Source of the DNA: Streptomyces sp. NBC_00414 | GTDB lineage: Bacteria > Actinomycetota > Actinomycetes > Streptomycetales > Streptomycetaceae | Direction of reading: 5' to 3' | Length of the DNA: 64,000 bases | Assembly (NCBI RefSeq): GCF_036038375.1 | Contig: NZ_CP107935.1 | Location: 9,486,001 to 9,550,000, forward strand | Part shown: in pieces, positions 48,050 through 57,381 of the stretch | How positions within the stretch are numbered: the first letter of the stretch is position 1 | How the letters are laid out: every line of letters starts with the position of its first letter | Made by a program: the position numbers and the translations under genes | Notes under the pieces: generated by a model | The model's input: only the letters and a program-made list of their open reading frames with translations | Database searches by the model: none | Told to the model about the DNA's origin: nothing

Positions 48050-48317
48050 CGCTCACTCCTTCACCCGGCCCCCTTCCCCTGCCCTACGCATCGTCCCGCA
48101 GGCCCCGGACCCCCGCGACCGCGCGGCCGGACCATGATTCCCGTGTTGCCGGCCCATGATCCTGTGCGGCAGGGAGGAGCGGCGACGGGGCAGGCAGGAG
48201 GAGGGCGCGCCGATCGTCGGCAACCCCTTCCCGCCGGGGCCGATCGCAGCATGATGTGAGGAGAACCGTGTCCCGCCCTGGCACGCGGGGAGGGCCCGGC
48301 CTCATGGGGGAGGATCC

Positions 48318-49778
48318 GTGGACAGGACAGGGACCACCGGCCACATATCCGACGGCGACGCCCGCTCGGAGGATCTGGCGGAACTGAGAAGCCGGGAGTT
48401 CGGCCGTCTCGACGCCGACGGCCACACCTATCTCGACCACACGGGAGCCGGCCTCGCACCGGCCTCGCTCGTCCGGGGGAGCGCCGCGCGGATCACCGGT
48501 GGAGTCTTCGGGAACCCGCACTCCGAGAGCCCGGCCTCCCGGGCCTCGGGACAGCTGCTGGCCCGGGCACGCCGGGCGGTGCTCCGCCACTTCGACGCCG
48601 ACCCGGCCGAGTACGCCGTGATCTTCACCCCGAACGCGACGGGTGCGCTGCGGCTGGTCGGCGAGGCGTACCCCTTCAGCCGCCGCAGCAGGCTGGTCAT
48701 GCCGCTCGACAACCACAACTCGGTCAACGGCCTGCGGGAGTACGCCCGTTCGCGCGGCGCGCGCACCACGTACGTACCCGTGGGCGGCCAAGGCCTCCGC
48801 GTGGACGAACAGCGGCTGCGGGCCGCTCTGCCCGAGCGCGGACACGGTGTCGGCCGACGGCAACCGCGACCCGGCGAGCGCAGACAGGGGCTTCTCGCCT
48901 ACCCGGCACAGAGCAACTTCACCGGCGTCCGGCATCCGCTCGCCTGGATCGCGGCGGCCCAGGCGCGCGGCTACGACGTCCTGCTCGACGCGGCCGCCTT
49001 CGTCCCCACCAACACCCTCGACCTGAGCCGGTACCACCCCGACTTCACGGTCGTCAGCTGGTACAAGGTCTTCGGCCACCCCACCGGCGTCGGCAGCCTG
49101 ATCGCCCGCCGGGACGCGCTCGCCCGGCTGCGCCGGCCCTGGTTCTCCGGCGGCACGATCTACGCGGTCAGCGCGCAGGCGCAGTGGCACGTCCTCGCGG
49201 ACGACGAGGCGGCCTTCGAGGACGGCACGGTCAACTTCCTCTCCATTCCCGACGTGACGGCCGGGCTGGAGTGGATCGACGGCATCGGCATGGACCGGGT
49301 GCACGCCCATGTGACCGCGCTGACCGGCCAACTCCTCTCAGGCCTGGGGTCGTTGCGGCACAGCGACGGCTCCCCGCTGGTCCGGGTGTACGGCCCGCGC
49401 GATCTCGTGGCCCGCGGCGGAACCGTCGCGCTCAACCTGCTGGACGCCGACGGTCAGGTCATCGACGAGCGGGTCGTCACCCGCGACAGCGCCGCGCGGG
49501 GCATCTCACTGCGCACGGGATGCTTCTGCAATCCGGGCGCGGGCGAGGCGGCCTTCGCCCTGCCGCTCCGCCGGCTGCGTTCGGCCGCCCGCCGCCGACT
49601 GGCCTCCCTGGAGGAGTACTTGGAGCTGCTGTCCCTGCCGTCGGCGGGCGCGGTGCGTGTCTCGCTCGGCCTGTCGTCACAGCCCAGGGACATCGACACG
49701 TTCCTGAGGTTCGTACGGGAGACCTACCGTGACCGGGTGCCGGGGGCGGCCGGCCTGGAGGCGAGGGAGGGCTGCTGA
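48318..49778 (+). CDS. Class V aminotransferase-fold protein, molybdenum cofactor sulfurase-like
   Basis: 486 residues. PLP Lys250 in VVSWYKVFGHPTGVGSLI; active-site Cys in RTGCFCNPGAGE, as in the cysteine desulfurase half of MoCo sulfurases; nucleotide-pocket FTPNATGALRLVGEAYP. Takes sulfur from cysteine as a persulfide, possibly for molybdenum hydroxylases. The MOSC half found in eukaryotic enzymes is absent. The region around residues 176-192 (GHGVGRRQPRPGERRQG) is an unusual Arg-rich insertion. GTG 48318 start. Confidence 0.85.
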   Translation: MDRTGTTGHISDGDARSEDLAELRSREFGRLDADGHTYLDHTGAGLAPASLVRGSAARITGGVFGNPHSESPASRASGQLLARARRAVLRHFDADPAEYAVIFTPNATGALRLVGEAYPFSRRSRLVMPLDNHNSVNGLREYARSRGARTTYVPVGGQGLRVDEQRLRAALPERGHGVGRRQPRPGERRQGLLAYPAQSNFTGVRHPLAWIAAAQARGYDVLLDAAAFVPTNTLDLSRYHPDFTVVSWYKVFGHPTGVGSLIARRDALARLRRPWFSGGTIYAVSAQAQWHVLADDEAAFEDGTVNFLSIPDVTAGLEWIDGIGMDRVHAHVTALTGQLLSGLGSLRHSDGSPLVRVYGPRDLVARGGTVALNLLDADGQVIDERVVTRDSAARGISLRTGCFCNPGAGEAAFALPLRRLRSAARRRLASLEEYLELLSLPSAGAVRVSLGLSSQPRDIDTFLRFVRETYRDRVPGAAGLEAREGC

Positions 49779-49804
49779 CGGAAAACCCCCGGTGACACCC
49801 GGCC

Positions 49805-51571
49805 TCAGGCTCCAGCCCGGTCGCGCACGACACCGCCCCGGCACTTGCGCACCAGCACCGCCCATGTCGCGGCCAGGAACACCAGCGTGAACCCCGCCAG
49901 GATCAGCCAGCCGCGGCCCGCCGGACCGGCGAACGAGTCCCCGTACGAGTCGAGGAGCGGCGGGCCCAGGCGGGAGGCCCCGTCGCGCCACAGCGCTTCG
50001 AGCCCGACGCCGCTGCCGAGTGCTTCGAACGCCCAGCGGTTCGTCATCGCCCAGCTGATCGCCTCCCCGGCGCCCGTCATCCGGGGGACCGGCACGAAGG
50101 CCCCGGAGAACAGCACCTGAGGGAAGCACAGCAGCGGCAGCATCAGCGTCGCCTGCCCCGGATCGGTCACCGCGGCCGAGGCGAGCAGCCCCAGCGCGAG
50201 CGCCGCGGCCGAGGCCAGCACGCTCGACACGAACAGGGAGAGGTAGGTGTCCCAGCCCGCCGCGGGCAGCCGGTCCAGGGCGCGCAGCACGGCGAGCAGC
50301 AGGGCGTCCGCGGCGGCGAGCACGGGCAGCATGATCGTGAGCTTCGAGGAGACGTACGGGCCGATCTGCAGGCCCGCAAGCCATTCGCGGCGCAGCACGG
50401 GCAGTTCCGCGCAGATCTGCAGCAGCCCGTACGTCAGCCCGAAGAAGAAGGCCCCGAAGGCGATCCAGAACATGATCATCGCGGTCGATCCCGGGTCCGG
50501 GTCCGCCGGGTCGAAGGCCCCCGCACGGAACAGCACCGCGAACATGGCCACGATCATCACGGGTGAGCCCGCCAGCACGGCGACCGAGAGCCGGTTGTGC
50601 AGCAGCAGCGCGGTGCCCCGGCGGGTGAGCAGGGACCACTGCCGTACGGCACCGACGCGCTGCCGGGGGACGGGCCGCGCCGCCGGGCCGACGCGGGGGA
50701 CACCCGTTCCGTCCGGCGCCGGTCCAGTGCGCGCGCCCTCGGGTCCGGCACCGACGGATACGGCACCCTCCGGTACGGCACGTTCGGACACGACGCCCTC
50801 GGCCACCACCCCGTACACGTCCTCGACCGTGTCCACGCCGAACGCATCGCACAGGGCGCCCGGTTCACCGGCGTACGCGACCTGCCCGCCGGGGGAGAGG
50901 AAGACGACCTGGTCGCCGCGGAGCAGATCGGCGAGGACATGGGTGGTCAGCACGATGGTGGTGCCGTCCTCGGCCAGTGAGCGCAGCGTCCGCAGCAGGG
51001 CGGCGCCGGTGACCGGATCGAGTCCGGAGGTCGGTTCGTCGAGGAACAGCGCCCGCGGTCCGGTGAGCAACTCGGCGGCGACACCGGCCCGTTTGCGCTC
51101 CCCACCGCTCAGCGCCCGCACGGGCGCGGCGGCCCGGTGGGACAGCCCCAGGGAGGCCAGGACCCGGTCCACGGCCGCGGTGACCGATGCGGCGGAGGTC
51201 GCCGGGGGCATGCGCAGACCCGCCGCGTACACCAGGGTCCGGTGCAGCGGGAGGTCCCGGTGCAGGATGTCCTCCTGCGGGACGAACCCGAACTCCGGCC
51301 CCGGCGGCCCCGGTCGGACACCGTTGTGCAGTACTGCCCCTGCGTCGGCGGCACGCAGCCCCGCCAGTGTCTCCAGCAGCACCGTCTTGCCCGCCCCGCT
51401 GCTGCCCGCGATCACGACGATCTCACCGGGAGCGGCGTCGAACGACACGTCGTGCAGCACGCGTCCCGTCCCGCGCACCCGCTGAGTGACCCGACGGGCC
51501 TGGATCCGCAGGCCGTCGACACGGGCGCGCGGCGGGGAGACGGACGGACGCGGTCCTGTCGGTGTCGGCAT
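49805..51571 (-). CDS. ABCG-type half transporter (ATPase fused to ABC2 membrane domain)
   Basis: 588 residues. ATPase: Walker A IAGSSGAGKTVLLE, Q-loop FVPQEDILHRDLPL, signature LSGGERKRAGVA, Walker B ALFLDEPTSGLD, H-loop TTHVL. A ~50-residue Gly/Ala/Glu/Pro linker precedes six helices (for example MIMFWIAFGAFFFGLTYGLL, ASAAALALGLLASAAV, ending WLILAGFTLVFLAATWAVLV). Likely exports a lipid or secondary metabolite as a dimer. ATG 51571 chosen; frame extends to 51631. It converges on the aminotransferase gene (26 bp). Confidence 0.87.
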   Translation of the reverse strand: MPTPTGPRPSVSPPRARVDGLRIQARRVTQRVRGTGRVLHDVSFDAAPGEIVVIAGSSGAGKTVLLETLAGLRAADAGAVLHNGVRPGPPGPEFGFVPQEDILHRDLPLHRTLVYAAGLRMPPATSAASVTAAVDRVLASLGLSHRAAAPVRALSGGERKRAGVAAELLTGPRALFLDEPTSGLDPVTGAALLRTLRSLAEDGTTIVLTTHVLADLLRGDQVVFLSPGGQVAYAGEPGALCDAFGVDTVEDVYGVVAEGVVSERAVPEGAVSVGAGPEGARTGPAPDGTGVPRVGPAARPVPRQRVGAVRQWSLLTRRGTALLLHNRLSVAVLAGSPVMIVAMFAVLFRAGAFDPADPDPGSTAMIMFWIAFGAFFFGLTYGLLQICAELPVLRREWLAGLQIGPYVSSKLTIMLPVLAAADALLLAVLRALDRLPAAGWDTYLSLFVSSVLASAAALALGLLASAAVTDPGQATLMLPLLCFPQVLFSGAFVPVPRMTGAGEAISWAMTNRWAFEALGSGVGLEALWRDGASRLGPPLLDSYGDSFAGPAGRGWLILAGFTLVFLAATWAVLVRKCRGGVVRDRAGA

Positions 51572-51717
51572 GGAGGCAGCATGCCAGGGGGCCGCCGTCG
51601 GCGGGCCCGCTCCGAAGAGCGGAACCATCACGTCCTTCGTTCATCGGGCAACTCGGCTCTTGACGCACATATTTGCAGGCTGAAGTGGCCTTGCCGCCTG
51701 GCTTAAAACGATCTTTG

Positions 51718-51762
51718 TTTCTTTCATTGACGGCGGAAAAGAATCAACCTAGGTTCCGGGGC
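51718..51762 (+). promoter_or_regulatory. Strong promoter and operator of the second ROK gene; leaderless start
   Basis: TTGACG (51727-51732), exactly 17 bp, TAGGTT (51750-51755). The start point would fall at about 51762, directly on the ATG at 51763. TTTCTTTCATT (51718-51728) and AAAAGAATCAA (51737-51747) form an imperfect inverted repeat over the -35 and spacer; both motifs also occur upstream of the first ROK gene. AACCTAGGTT is a 10-bp palindrome over the -10. Confidence 0.7.
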
Positions 51763-52947
51763 ATGCGCTCGACTCCTCGCACCGAGGCGTTCCCGGCCCA
51801 CACGCCGGCCGCTGCCCAGATCTTCACCACCGTGCTGTCCCACGGTCCGCTCACCCGGTCCGACATGGCCGGCCGGGCGGAGCTGTCGGCCGCCGCCGTC
51901 ACCAAGGCGGTCCGGCCCCTGATCGAGGCCGGATACCTGGTGGAGGAGGCAGGGGACGAGACGCGTCCCTCGCTGGGACGGCCCGCCAACTCCGTGCGGG
52001 TGGACGGCGGTCGGGCCCTGTTCATCGGCGTCAAGGTGACCGGCGACGAGATCATCGCCGTACTGACGGACCTGTGCTGCCGGATCAGGGTCGCCCGCCA
52101 TGTGCCCCTGCGGGCCCGCGAACCGCAGCCCGTGCTGACCGCCATCGCCGCCCTCGTCCACGAGCTTCTCGCGGAGGCCGACGGGTTCGGGGTCCAGGTC
52201 CAGGGGATCGGCGTCGCCGTCTCCGGTGACGTGGACCGGGCCGCGGGAGAGGTCCGCCTCTCACCCTTCCTCGAATGGCGCGACCTGCCCCTCGCGGAGC
52301 TGGTGGAGATGACGACCGGCCTCCCGGTCACCGTCGACAACGACGTCCGGGCCCTGACCGTCGCCGAGCAGTGGTTCGGCGCGGGCGTCGGCCTCTCCGA
52401 CTTCGCCGTGGTCACGGTGGGAGCGGGCATCGGCTGCGGCCTGGTCGTCCACGGGCGGGTCGTCTCGGGAGCGCACGGCGTCGCGGGGGAGATCGGGCAC
52501 GTGGTCATCGACCCCACGGGCCCGCTCTGCCACTGCGGGAACCGGGGCTGCGCGGAGGCGATCGCCGCCGATCCCGCGATCGTCACCGCGGTACGCGACG
52601 CGACGGGCCTCCCGGTGGCCGACGCGGCGCAGGCCGTCGACCTGGCCCGCAAGGGAGACCCCGGCGCACGGGAGGTCTACGCGCGGGCCGGGGACGCGAT
52701 CGGCCGGGCCATCGCGACCGTGGCCAACCTGATGGGACCCGAACGCGTGATCATCTCCGGTGAGGGCCTCGCGGCCTACGACCTGTTCGCCGAGCAGATC
52801 CGCGACGCCTTCGCCGCCTCCGCCTTCGGCACGGCCGCCCGCTGCGACCTGCTGACACGGCCCCTGCCCTTCGACGAGTGGGCCCGCGGCGCCGCGGCCA
52901 CCGCGATCCAGTCCTTCATCGGCGGCCCGACCCGCGGCCCGGGATGA
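51763..52947 (+). CDS. ROK-family transcriptional regulator (zinc site intact)
   Basis: 394 residues. Winged HTH LSHGPLTRSDMAGRAELSAAAVTKAVRPLIEAGYL, then ROK domain FIGVKVTGDEIIAVLTD, VDNDVRALTVAEQWFGAGVGL, VVTVGAGIGCGLVVHGRVVSG. Zinc motif EIGHVVIDPTGPLCHCGNRG with C-x-C-x4-C and His is complete. Represses sugar genes until ligand binds; the following glycosidase cluster is the likely target. Probably translated from a leaderless mRNA and ended by a 16-bp hairpin. Confidence 0.92.
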   Translation: MRSTPRTEAFPAHTPAAAQIFTTVLSHGPLTRSDMAGRAELSAAAVTKAVRPLIEAGYLVEEAGDETRPSLGRPANSVRVDGGRALFIGVKVTGDEIIAVLTDLCCRIRVARHVPLRAREPQPVLTAIAALVHELLAEADGFGVQVQGIGVAVSGDVDRAAGEVRLSPFLEWRDLPLAELVEMTTGLPVTVDNDVRALTVAEQWFGAGVGLSDFAVVTVGAGIGCGLVVHGRVVSGAHGVAGEIGHVVIDPTGPLCHCGNRGCAEAIAADPAIVTAVRDATGLPVADAAQAVDLARKGDPGAREVYARAGDAIGRAIATVANLMGPERVIISGEGLAAYDLFAEQIRDAFAASAFGTAARCDLLTRPLPFDEWARGAAATAIQSFIGGPTRGPG

Positions 52948-52965
52948 GCCACCGCCTCTTACGCA

Positions 52966-53006
52966 GGCTCGGCGACTGCCCGACATGGCAGGGCAGTCGC
53001 CGAGCC
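52966..53006 (+). terminator. Hairpin terminator after the ROK gene
   Basis: Perfect 16-bp stem: GGCTCGGCGACTGCCC (52966-52981) and GGGCAGTCGCCGAGCC (52991-53006), 9-nt loop. It makes the ROK gene monocistronic. Confidence 0.85.
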
Positions 53007-53111
53007 GCCGCGCCCAGCACCTCCGCCACCACCCACCGCACCCCTTCAGATCCCCGCACGCACAGCCTCACACCCCCGCACAGCCCAACCCCCTCACTGG
53101 AGGTCCGACCC

Positions 53112-54965
53112 ATGCGGTCATCCTCGTACGCACACATGGCCCCCGCCCGCCGCTCACTGAGAGCCTTCCTCGTCCTGGCGCTGACCGCCGCGACGGCCGC
53201 GGCCCTCCCGTCGGCACAGGCGGCCACTCCCGGCGCCGACCAGCTCTCCACCTCGACCGCGTCAGCCGCTGCGTCAGCCGCCACGTCGGCCCTCGCGGCC
53301 AAGCCGTACATGGGCTGGTCGAGTTGGAGCATGCAGTCCTCGAAGTACCCGGGCCTCAACCCCGACGGCGACTACAGCTACCTCACCGAGAAGAACGTCC
53401 TCAAGCAGGCGGACGCGCTGGCGGCCAAGCTCAAGCCGTTCGGTTACGAGTACGTCAACCTCGACGCCGGCTGGTGGATGGACCAGGCATGGAAGCCCGG
53501 CTTCGACGAGTACGGCCGCCAGAAGGCGGACCCGGGGCGCTTCCCGCGCGGTATGAAGCCCGTCGCCGACCACATCCACGGCAAGGGCCTCAAGGCCGGC
53601 ATCTATCTGCCGGTCGGTCTCCAGAAGGAGGCGTACGGCGAGGGCAAGGTGCCGATCTGGAACGCCGGTGACTGCACGACCGCCGACATCGTGTACGGCG
53701 ACCTGCGCACCACCAACGGCTGGGACAGCGCATACAAGATCGACTTCTCCGATCCCTGCGCGCAGAAGTACGTCGACTCGCAGGCCCGGCTCTTCGCCGA
53801 CTGGGGCTACGACTTCCTGAAACTGGACGGCGTCGGACCGGGGTCCGGCAAGAACGGCGACCAGTACGACAACGTTGCCGACGTCGCCGCCTGGAACAAG
53901 GCCATCGCCGCCACCGGCCGGCCCATCCACCTGGAGGTGTCCTGGTCGCTGGACATCGGCCGGGTCGCCGACTGGAAGAAGTATTCCAACGGCTGGCGCA
54001 TCGACACCGACGTCGAGTGCTACTGCAACACCCTTGTCAGCTGGGAGAACTCGGTCGACGACCGCTGGGACGACCTCCCCGGCTGGACCCGGCACGCGGG
54101 CCCCGGCGGCTGGAACGACCTGGACTCCCTGGATGTCGGCAACGGCGAGATGGACGGCCTCACCAAGGCGGAACGCCAGAGCTACGCGACCCTGTGGGCC
54201 ATCGCCAAGTCTCCGCTCTACACCGGTGACGACCTGACCAAGCTCGACTCCTACGGTGTGTCCCTGCTGACCAACCGCGAGGTCATCGCCCTCAACCAGG
54301 GCAGCACGCCCCCTGCCCGCCCGATCACGTCGTCGAACCCGCAGCAGGTGTGGGCGTCCAAGAACGCCGACGGCAGCTACACCGTGGCCCTGTTCAACCT
54401 CGACGACAAGCCCGCCGCGGTCTCCGCCGACTGGGCCGCCCTCGGCTTCACCGGCAAGGCCGCCGTACGGGACCTGTGGAACCGCGAGAACCTCGGCACG
54501 TACAAGGACAAGGTGACGCAGGCGCTGCCCGCGCACGGCTCCCGGCTGTTCACCGTGACCCCGCGCGGCGCCGCGCTCGCCACGACCGGTTACGAGGCCG
54601 AGGCCGCCGCCAACACGCTCAGCGGCAACGCCTCCGTGGCCGACTGCTCGGCCTGCTCGGGCGGCAGGAAGGTCGGCAACCTCTACGTCGGCGGCAAGCT
54701 CCGCTTCAACGACATAGTCGTCGACAAGGCCGGCACGTACCAGGTGCGGGTCGCCTACGTCAGCGGTGACCCCCGCTCCGTCGAGGTCTCCGCGAACGGC
54801 AACGGCTCGACGAGTCACAAGTTCCCCTCCACCGGGGACTGGGGGACCGCCGAGACCGTCAGCGTGCCCGTCTCGCTCAAGGCCGGCGCCAACACGATCA
54901 CCTTCGACAGCGGCTCCGGCTACGCCCCGGACATCGACCGCATCGGCGTACCGAAGTCGTCCTGA
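53112..54965 (+). CDS. Secreted GH27 alpha-galactosidase with C-terminal carbohydrate-binding domain
   Basis: 617 residues. Signal peptide AFLVLALTAATAAALPSAQAA (cleaved near residue 38), Ala/Ser linker, then a GH27 barrel from LAAKPYMGWSSWS: YVNLDAGWW, GIYLPVG, DFLKLDGVG (nucleophile D239), IDTDVEC (acid/base region), GPGGWNDLDSLDVGNG. A beta domain follows, and residues ~490-617 form a CBM6/35-like domain (GYEAEAAANTLSGNASV to DIDRIGVP). Removes terminal alpha-galactose (or beta-L-arabinopyranose) from polysaccharide side chains outside the cell. First gene of the degradation set. Confidence 0.92.
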   Translation: MRSSSYAHMAPARRSLRAFLVLALTAATAAALPSAQAATPGADQLSTSTASAAASAATSALAAKPYMGWSSWSMQSSKYPGLNPDGDYSYLTEKNVLKQADALAAKLKPFGYEYVNLDAGWWMDQAWKPGFDEYGRQKADPGRFPRGMKPVADHIHGKGLKAGIYLPVGLQKEAYGEGKVPIWNAGDCTTADIVYGDLRTTNGWDSAYKIDFSDPCAQKYVDSQARLFADWGYDFLKLDGVGPGSGKNGDQYDNVADVAAWNKAIAATGRPIHLEVSWSLDIGRVADWKKYSNGWRIDTDVECYCNTLVSWENSVDDRWDDLPGWTRHAGPGGWNDLDSLDVGNGEMDGLTKAERQSYATLWAIAKSPLYTGDDLTKLDSYGVSLLTNREVIALNQGSTPPARPITSSNPQQVWASKNADGSYTVALFNLDDKPAAVSADWAALGFTGKAAVRDLWNRENLGTYKDKVTQALPAHGSRLFTVTPRGAALATTGYEAEAAANTLSGNASVADCSACSGGRKVGNLYVGGKLRFNDIVVDKAGTYQVRVAYVSGDPRSVEVSANGNGSTSHKFPSTGDWGTAETVSVPVSLKAGANTITFDSGSGYAPDIDRIGVPKSS

Positions 54966-55005
54966 TCGCTGTTCTCCTCACCTCTCTTCCCCCTGGAGCC
55001 GCACC

Positions 55006-57381
55006 ATGGACAAGAGCCGCCCCGCCGAGCCCAGCAGACGAAGACTCCTCTCCCTCGCCGCGGCGACCGGTGTCGCCGCAGCCCTCGGCGGCCTGCCCGC
55101 CTTCACCGCGTCCGCCGCGCCGCAACGGCCCGCCGACTCGTCGCTCCCGAAGGGGAGTTCGCGGGATCGGCTGTGGTGGCAGGCGCCCGCCGACGAGCAC
55201 TCGATGATCGAGCAGGGCCTGCCCATCGGCAACGGCCGCCTCGGCGCCCTCGCGAGCAACGACCCCGGCCGTGAGCTGCTGCTCATCACCGACGCCACCA
55301 TGTGGACCGGCGGACTCAACGACACCCTCGACTCCGACGGTCAATTCCCCTACAGCCGCGACGACTTCGGCTCCTTCACCCTGCTCGGCCGCCTCACCGT
55401 CGACATCCCGGACCACGACCTGTCCGCCGTCTCCGGCTACCGGCGCACCCTGGACCTCGCCCAGGGCGTGGTCGGCACGTCGTACGTGCGCTCCGGAGTC
55501 ACGTACGAGCGGCGGGTCTTCGCGAGCCGACCCGACGACGCGATCGTCCTGCACTTCACCCAGAGGGGCGGTGGCCGCTACACCGGCAGTGTGACCCTGG
55601 ACGGGACGCACGGAGAGACCGTCCGGGGCACCTCCTTCGGGGCCGCCTTCCCGAACGGGCTGCGCTACGGGGCGGCCGTGAAGGCGTACGGGACCGGTGG
55701 CAGTGTCCGGGTGAAGGGTGCGCTGGTCGAGTTCACCGGGTGCAAGGACCTCACCGTGGTGGTGAGCGGCGGCACCAACTACGCGCCCGACGCGTCGGCC
55801 CACTTCCGCGATCCGTCCCTCGACCCGGAGAAGCTGGCCCGCGCCAAGGTCGCCGCCGCGGCGGCCCACTCGGCGGACACGCTCCTGCACACCCATGTGG
55901 CCGACCACCGCGCCCTGTTCGAGCAGATGGAACTCTCCCTCGGTACCTCGTCCGCCGACCAGCGCGCCCTGGACACCTGGGAGCGGATCAGGGCGCGGGC
56001 CCTGGACGACACGCCCGACCCTGAACTGGAGGCCTCCTACCTGCAGTTCGGCCGCTATCTGATGATCTCCGGATCCCGTGGCAGCCTCCCGCTGAACCTC
56101 CAGGGGCTGTGGCTGGACGGCAACGACCCGGACTGGATGGGCGACTACCACACCGACATCAACATCCAGATGAACTACTGGATGGCCGACCGGGCGGGCC
56201 TGTCCCAGAGCTTCGACGCGCTCACCGACTACTGCCTCGCGCAGTTCCCCTCCTGGAAGAAACTCACCCACGACCTCTTCAACGACCCCCGCAACCGCTA
56301 CCGCAACTCCACCGGGAAGGTCGCCGGCTGGGCCGTGGCCTTCTCCACCAACATCCATGGCGGAAGCGGCTGGTGGTGGCATCCGGCGGGCAACGCCTGG
56401 CTGTGCGCGAGCCTGTGGGAGCACTACGAGTTCACCCGGTCGCGCTCCCATCTGGCCAGGATCTACCCGCTCCTGAAGAGCGCGTGCGAGTTCTGGGAGG
56501 CGCGGCTGATCACCACGACACTCCCCGGCACCTCGCGGGAGGTGCTCATCGACGACCGCGACTGGTCGCCCGAGCACGGCCCGCAGGACGCCATGGGCAT
56601 CACCTACGCGCAGGAACTGGTGTGGGCGCTCTTCGACAACTACCGCACGGCGGCAAGGGAGTTGAAGAAGGACTCCGCCTACGCGAAGACCATCGGCGGC
56701 CTCCAGGAGCGGCTGTATCTGCCGAAGGTCAGTCCCACGACGGGCTGGCTGGAGGAGTGGATGTCACCCGACAACCTCGGCGAGACCACCCACCGGCATC
56801 TCTCCCCGCTCATCGGACTCTTCCCCGGCGACCGCATCCGGCCCGACGACTCCACCCCGCCCGAGATCGTCAAGGGCGCGACGGCCCTGCTCACCGCGCG
56901 CGGCATGGAGAGCTTCGGCTGGGCCAACGCCTGGCGCAGCCTGTGCTGGGCCCGGCTCAAGAACGCGGAGAACGCCTACCAGCTGATCGTCAACAACCTC
57001 CGCCCGTCCATCGACGGCGGCAACGGCTCCGCACCGAACCTCTTCGACATCTACGAGGTCGAGAAGGGCCGCGGCATCTTCCAGATCGACGCCAACTTCG
57101 GTACGCCCGCGGCGATGATCGAGATGCTGGTGTACTCCCGCCCGGGCCACCTGGAACTGCTCCCGGCCCTGCCCGACGCATGGGCGAAGTCCGGTTCCGT
57201 CACGGGGGTCGGCGCCCGCGGAGGCTTCGTCGTCGACCTGCGCTGGCGCGAGGGCAAACCGACCGAGGCGCGGATCCGCAGCGTCGGCGGCCGGACGACC
57301 ACGGTCGCGTACGGGGACTCGTCCCGCACGGTGACCCTGAAGCCCGGCGCCTCCGTCACCCTGCGGGACTTCGCCCGATGA
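55006..57381 (+). CDS. Exported GH95 alpha-L-fucosidase/alpha-L-galactosidase
   Basis: 791 residues. Twin-arginine signal (SRRRLLSLAAATGVAAALGG). GH95 landmarks: WWQAPADEHSMIEQGLPIGNG at the domain start, LQGLWLDGNDPDWMGDYHTD, NIQMNYWMADRAG with the two catalytic-base Asn, DDRDWSPEHGP (acid Glu region), RGIFQIDANFG. Hydrolyses alpha-1,2-L-fucosyl or related L-galactosyl links of xyloglucan and pectin. It lies 40 bp after GH27 and overlaps the SGNH gene by 4 bp. Confidence 0.93.
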   Translation: MDKSRPAEPSRRRLLSLAAATGVAAALGGLPAFTASAAPQRPADSSLPKGSSRDRLWWQAPADEHSMIEQGLPIGNGRLGALASNDPGRELLLITDATMWTGGLNDTLDSDGQFPYSRDDFGSFTLLGRLTVDIPDHDLSAVSGYRRTLDLAQGVVGTSYVRSGVTYERRVFASRPDDAIVLHFTQRGGGRYTGSVTLDGTHGETVRGTSFGAAFPNGLRYGAAVKAYGTGGSVRVKGALVEFTGCKDLTVVVSGGTNYAPDASAHFRDPSLDPEKLARAKVAAAAAHSADTLLHTHVADHRALFEQMELSLGTSSADQRALDTWERIRARALDDTPDPELEASYLQFGRYLMISGSRGSLPLNLQGLWLDGNDPDWMGDYHTDINIQMNYWMADRAGLSQSFDALTDYCLAQFPSWKKLTHDLFNDPRNRYRNSTGKVAGWAVAFSTNIHGGSGWWWHPAGNAWLCASLWEHYEFTRSRSHLARIYPLLKSACEFWEARLITTTLPGTSREVLIDDRDWSPEHGPQDAMGITYAQELVWALFDNYRTAARELKKDSAYAKTIGGLQERLYLPKVSPTTGWLEEWMSPDNLGETTHRHLSPLIGLFPGDRIRPDDSTPPEIVKGATALLTARGMESFGWANAWRSLCWARLKNAENAYQLIVNNLRPSIDGGNGSAPNLFDIYEVEKGRGIFQIDANFGTPAAMIEMLVYSRPGHLELLPALPDAWAKSGSVTGVGARGGFVVDLRWREGKPTEARIRSVGGRTTTVAYGDSSRTVTLKPGASVTLRDFAR

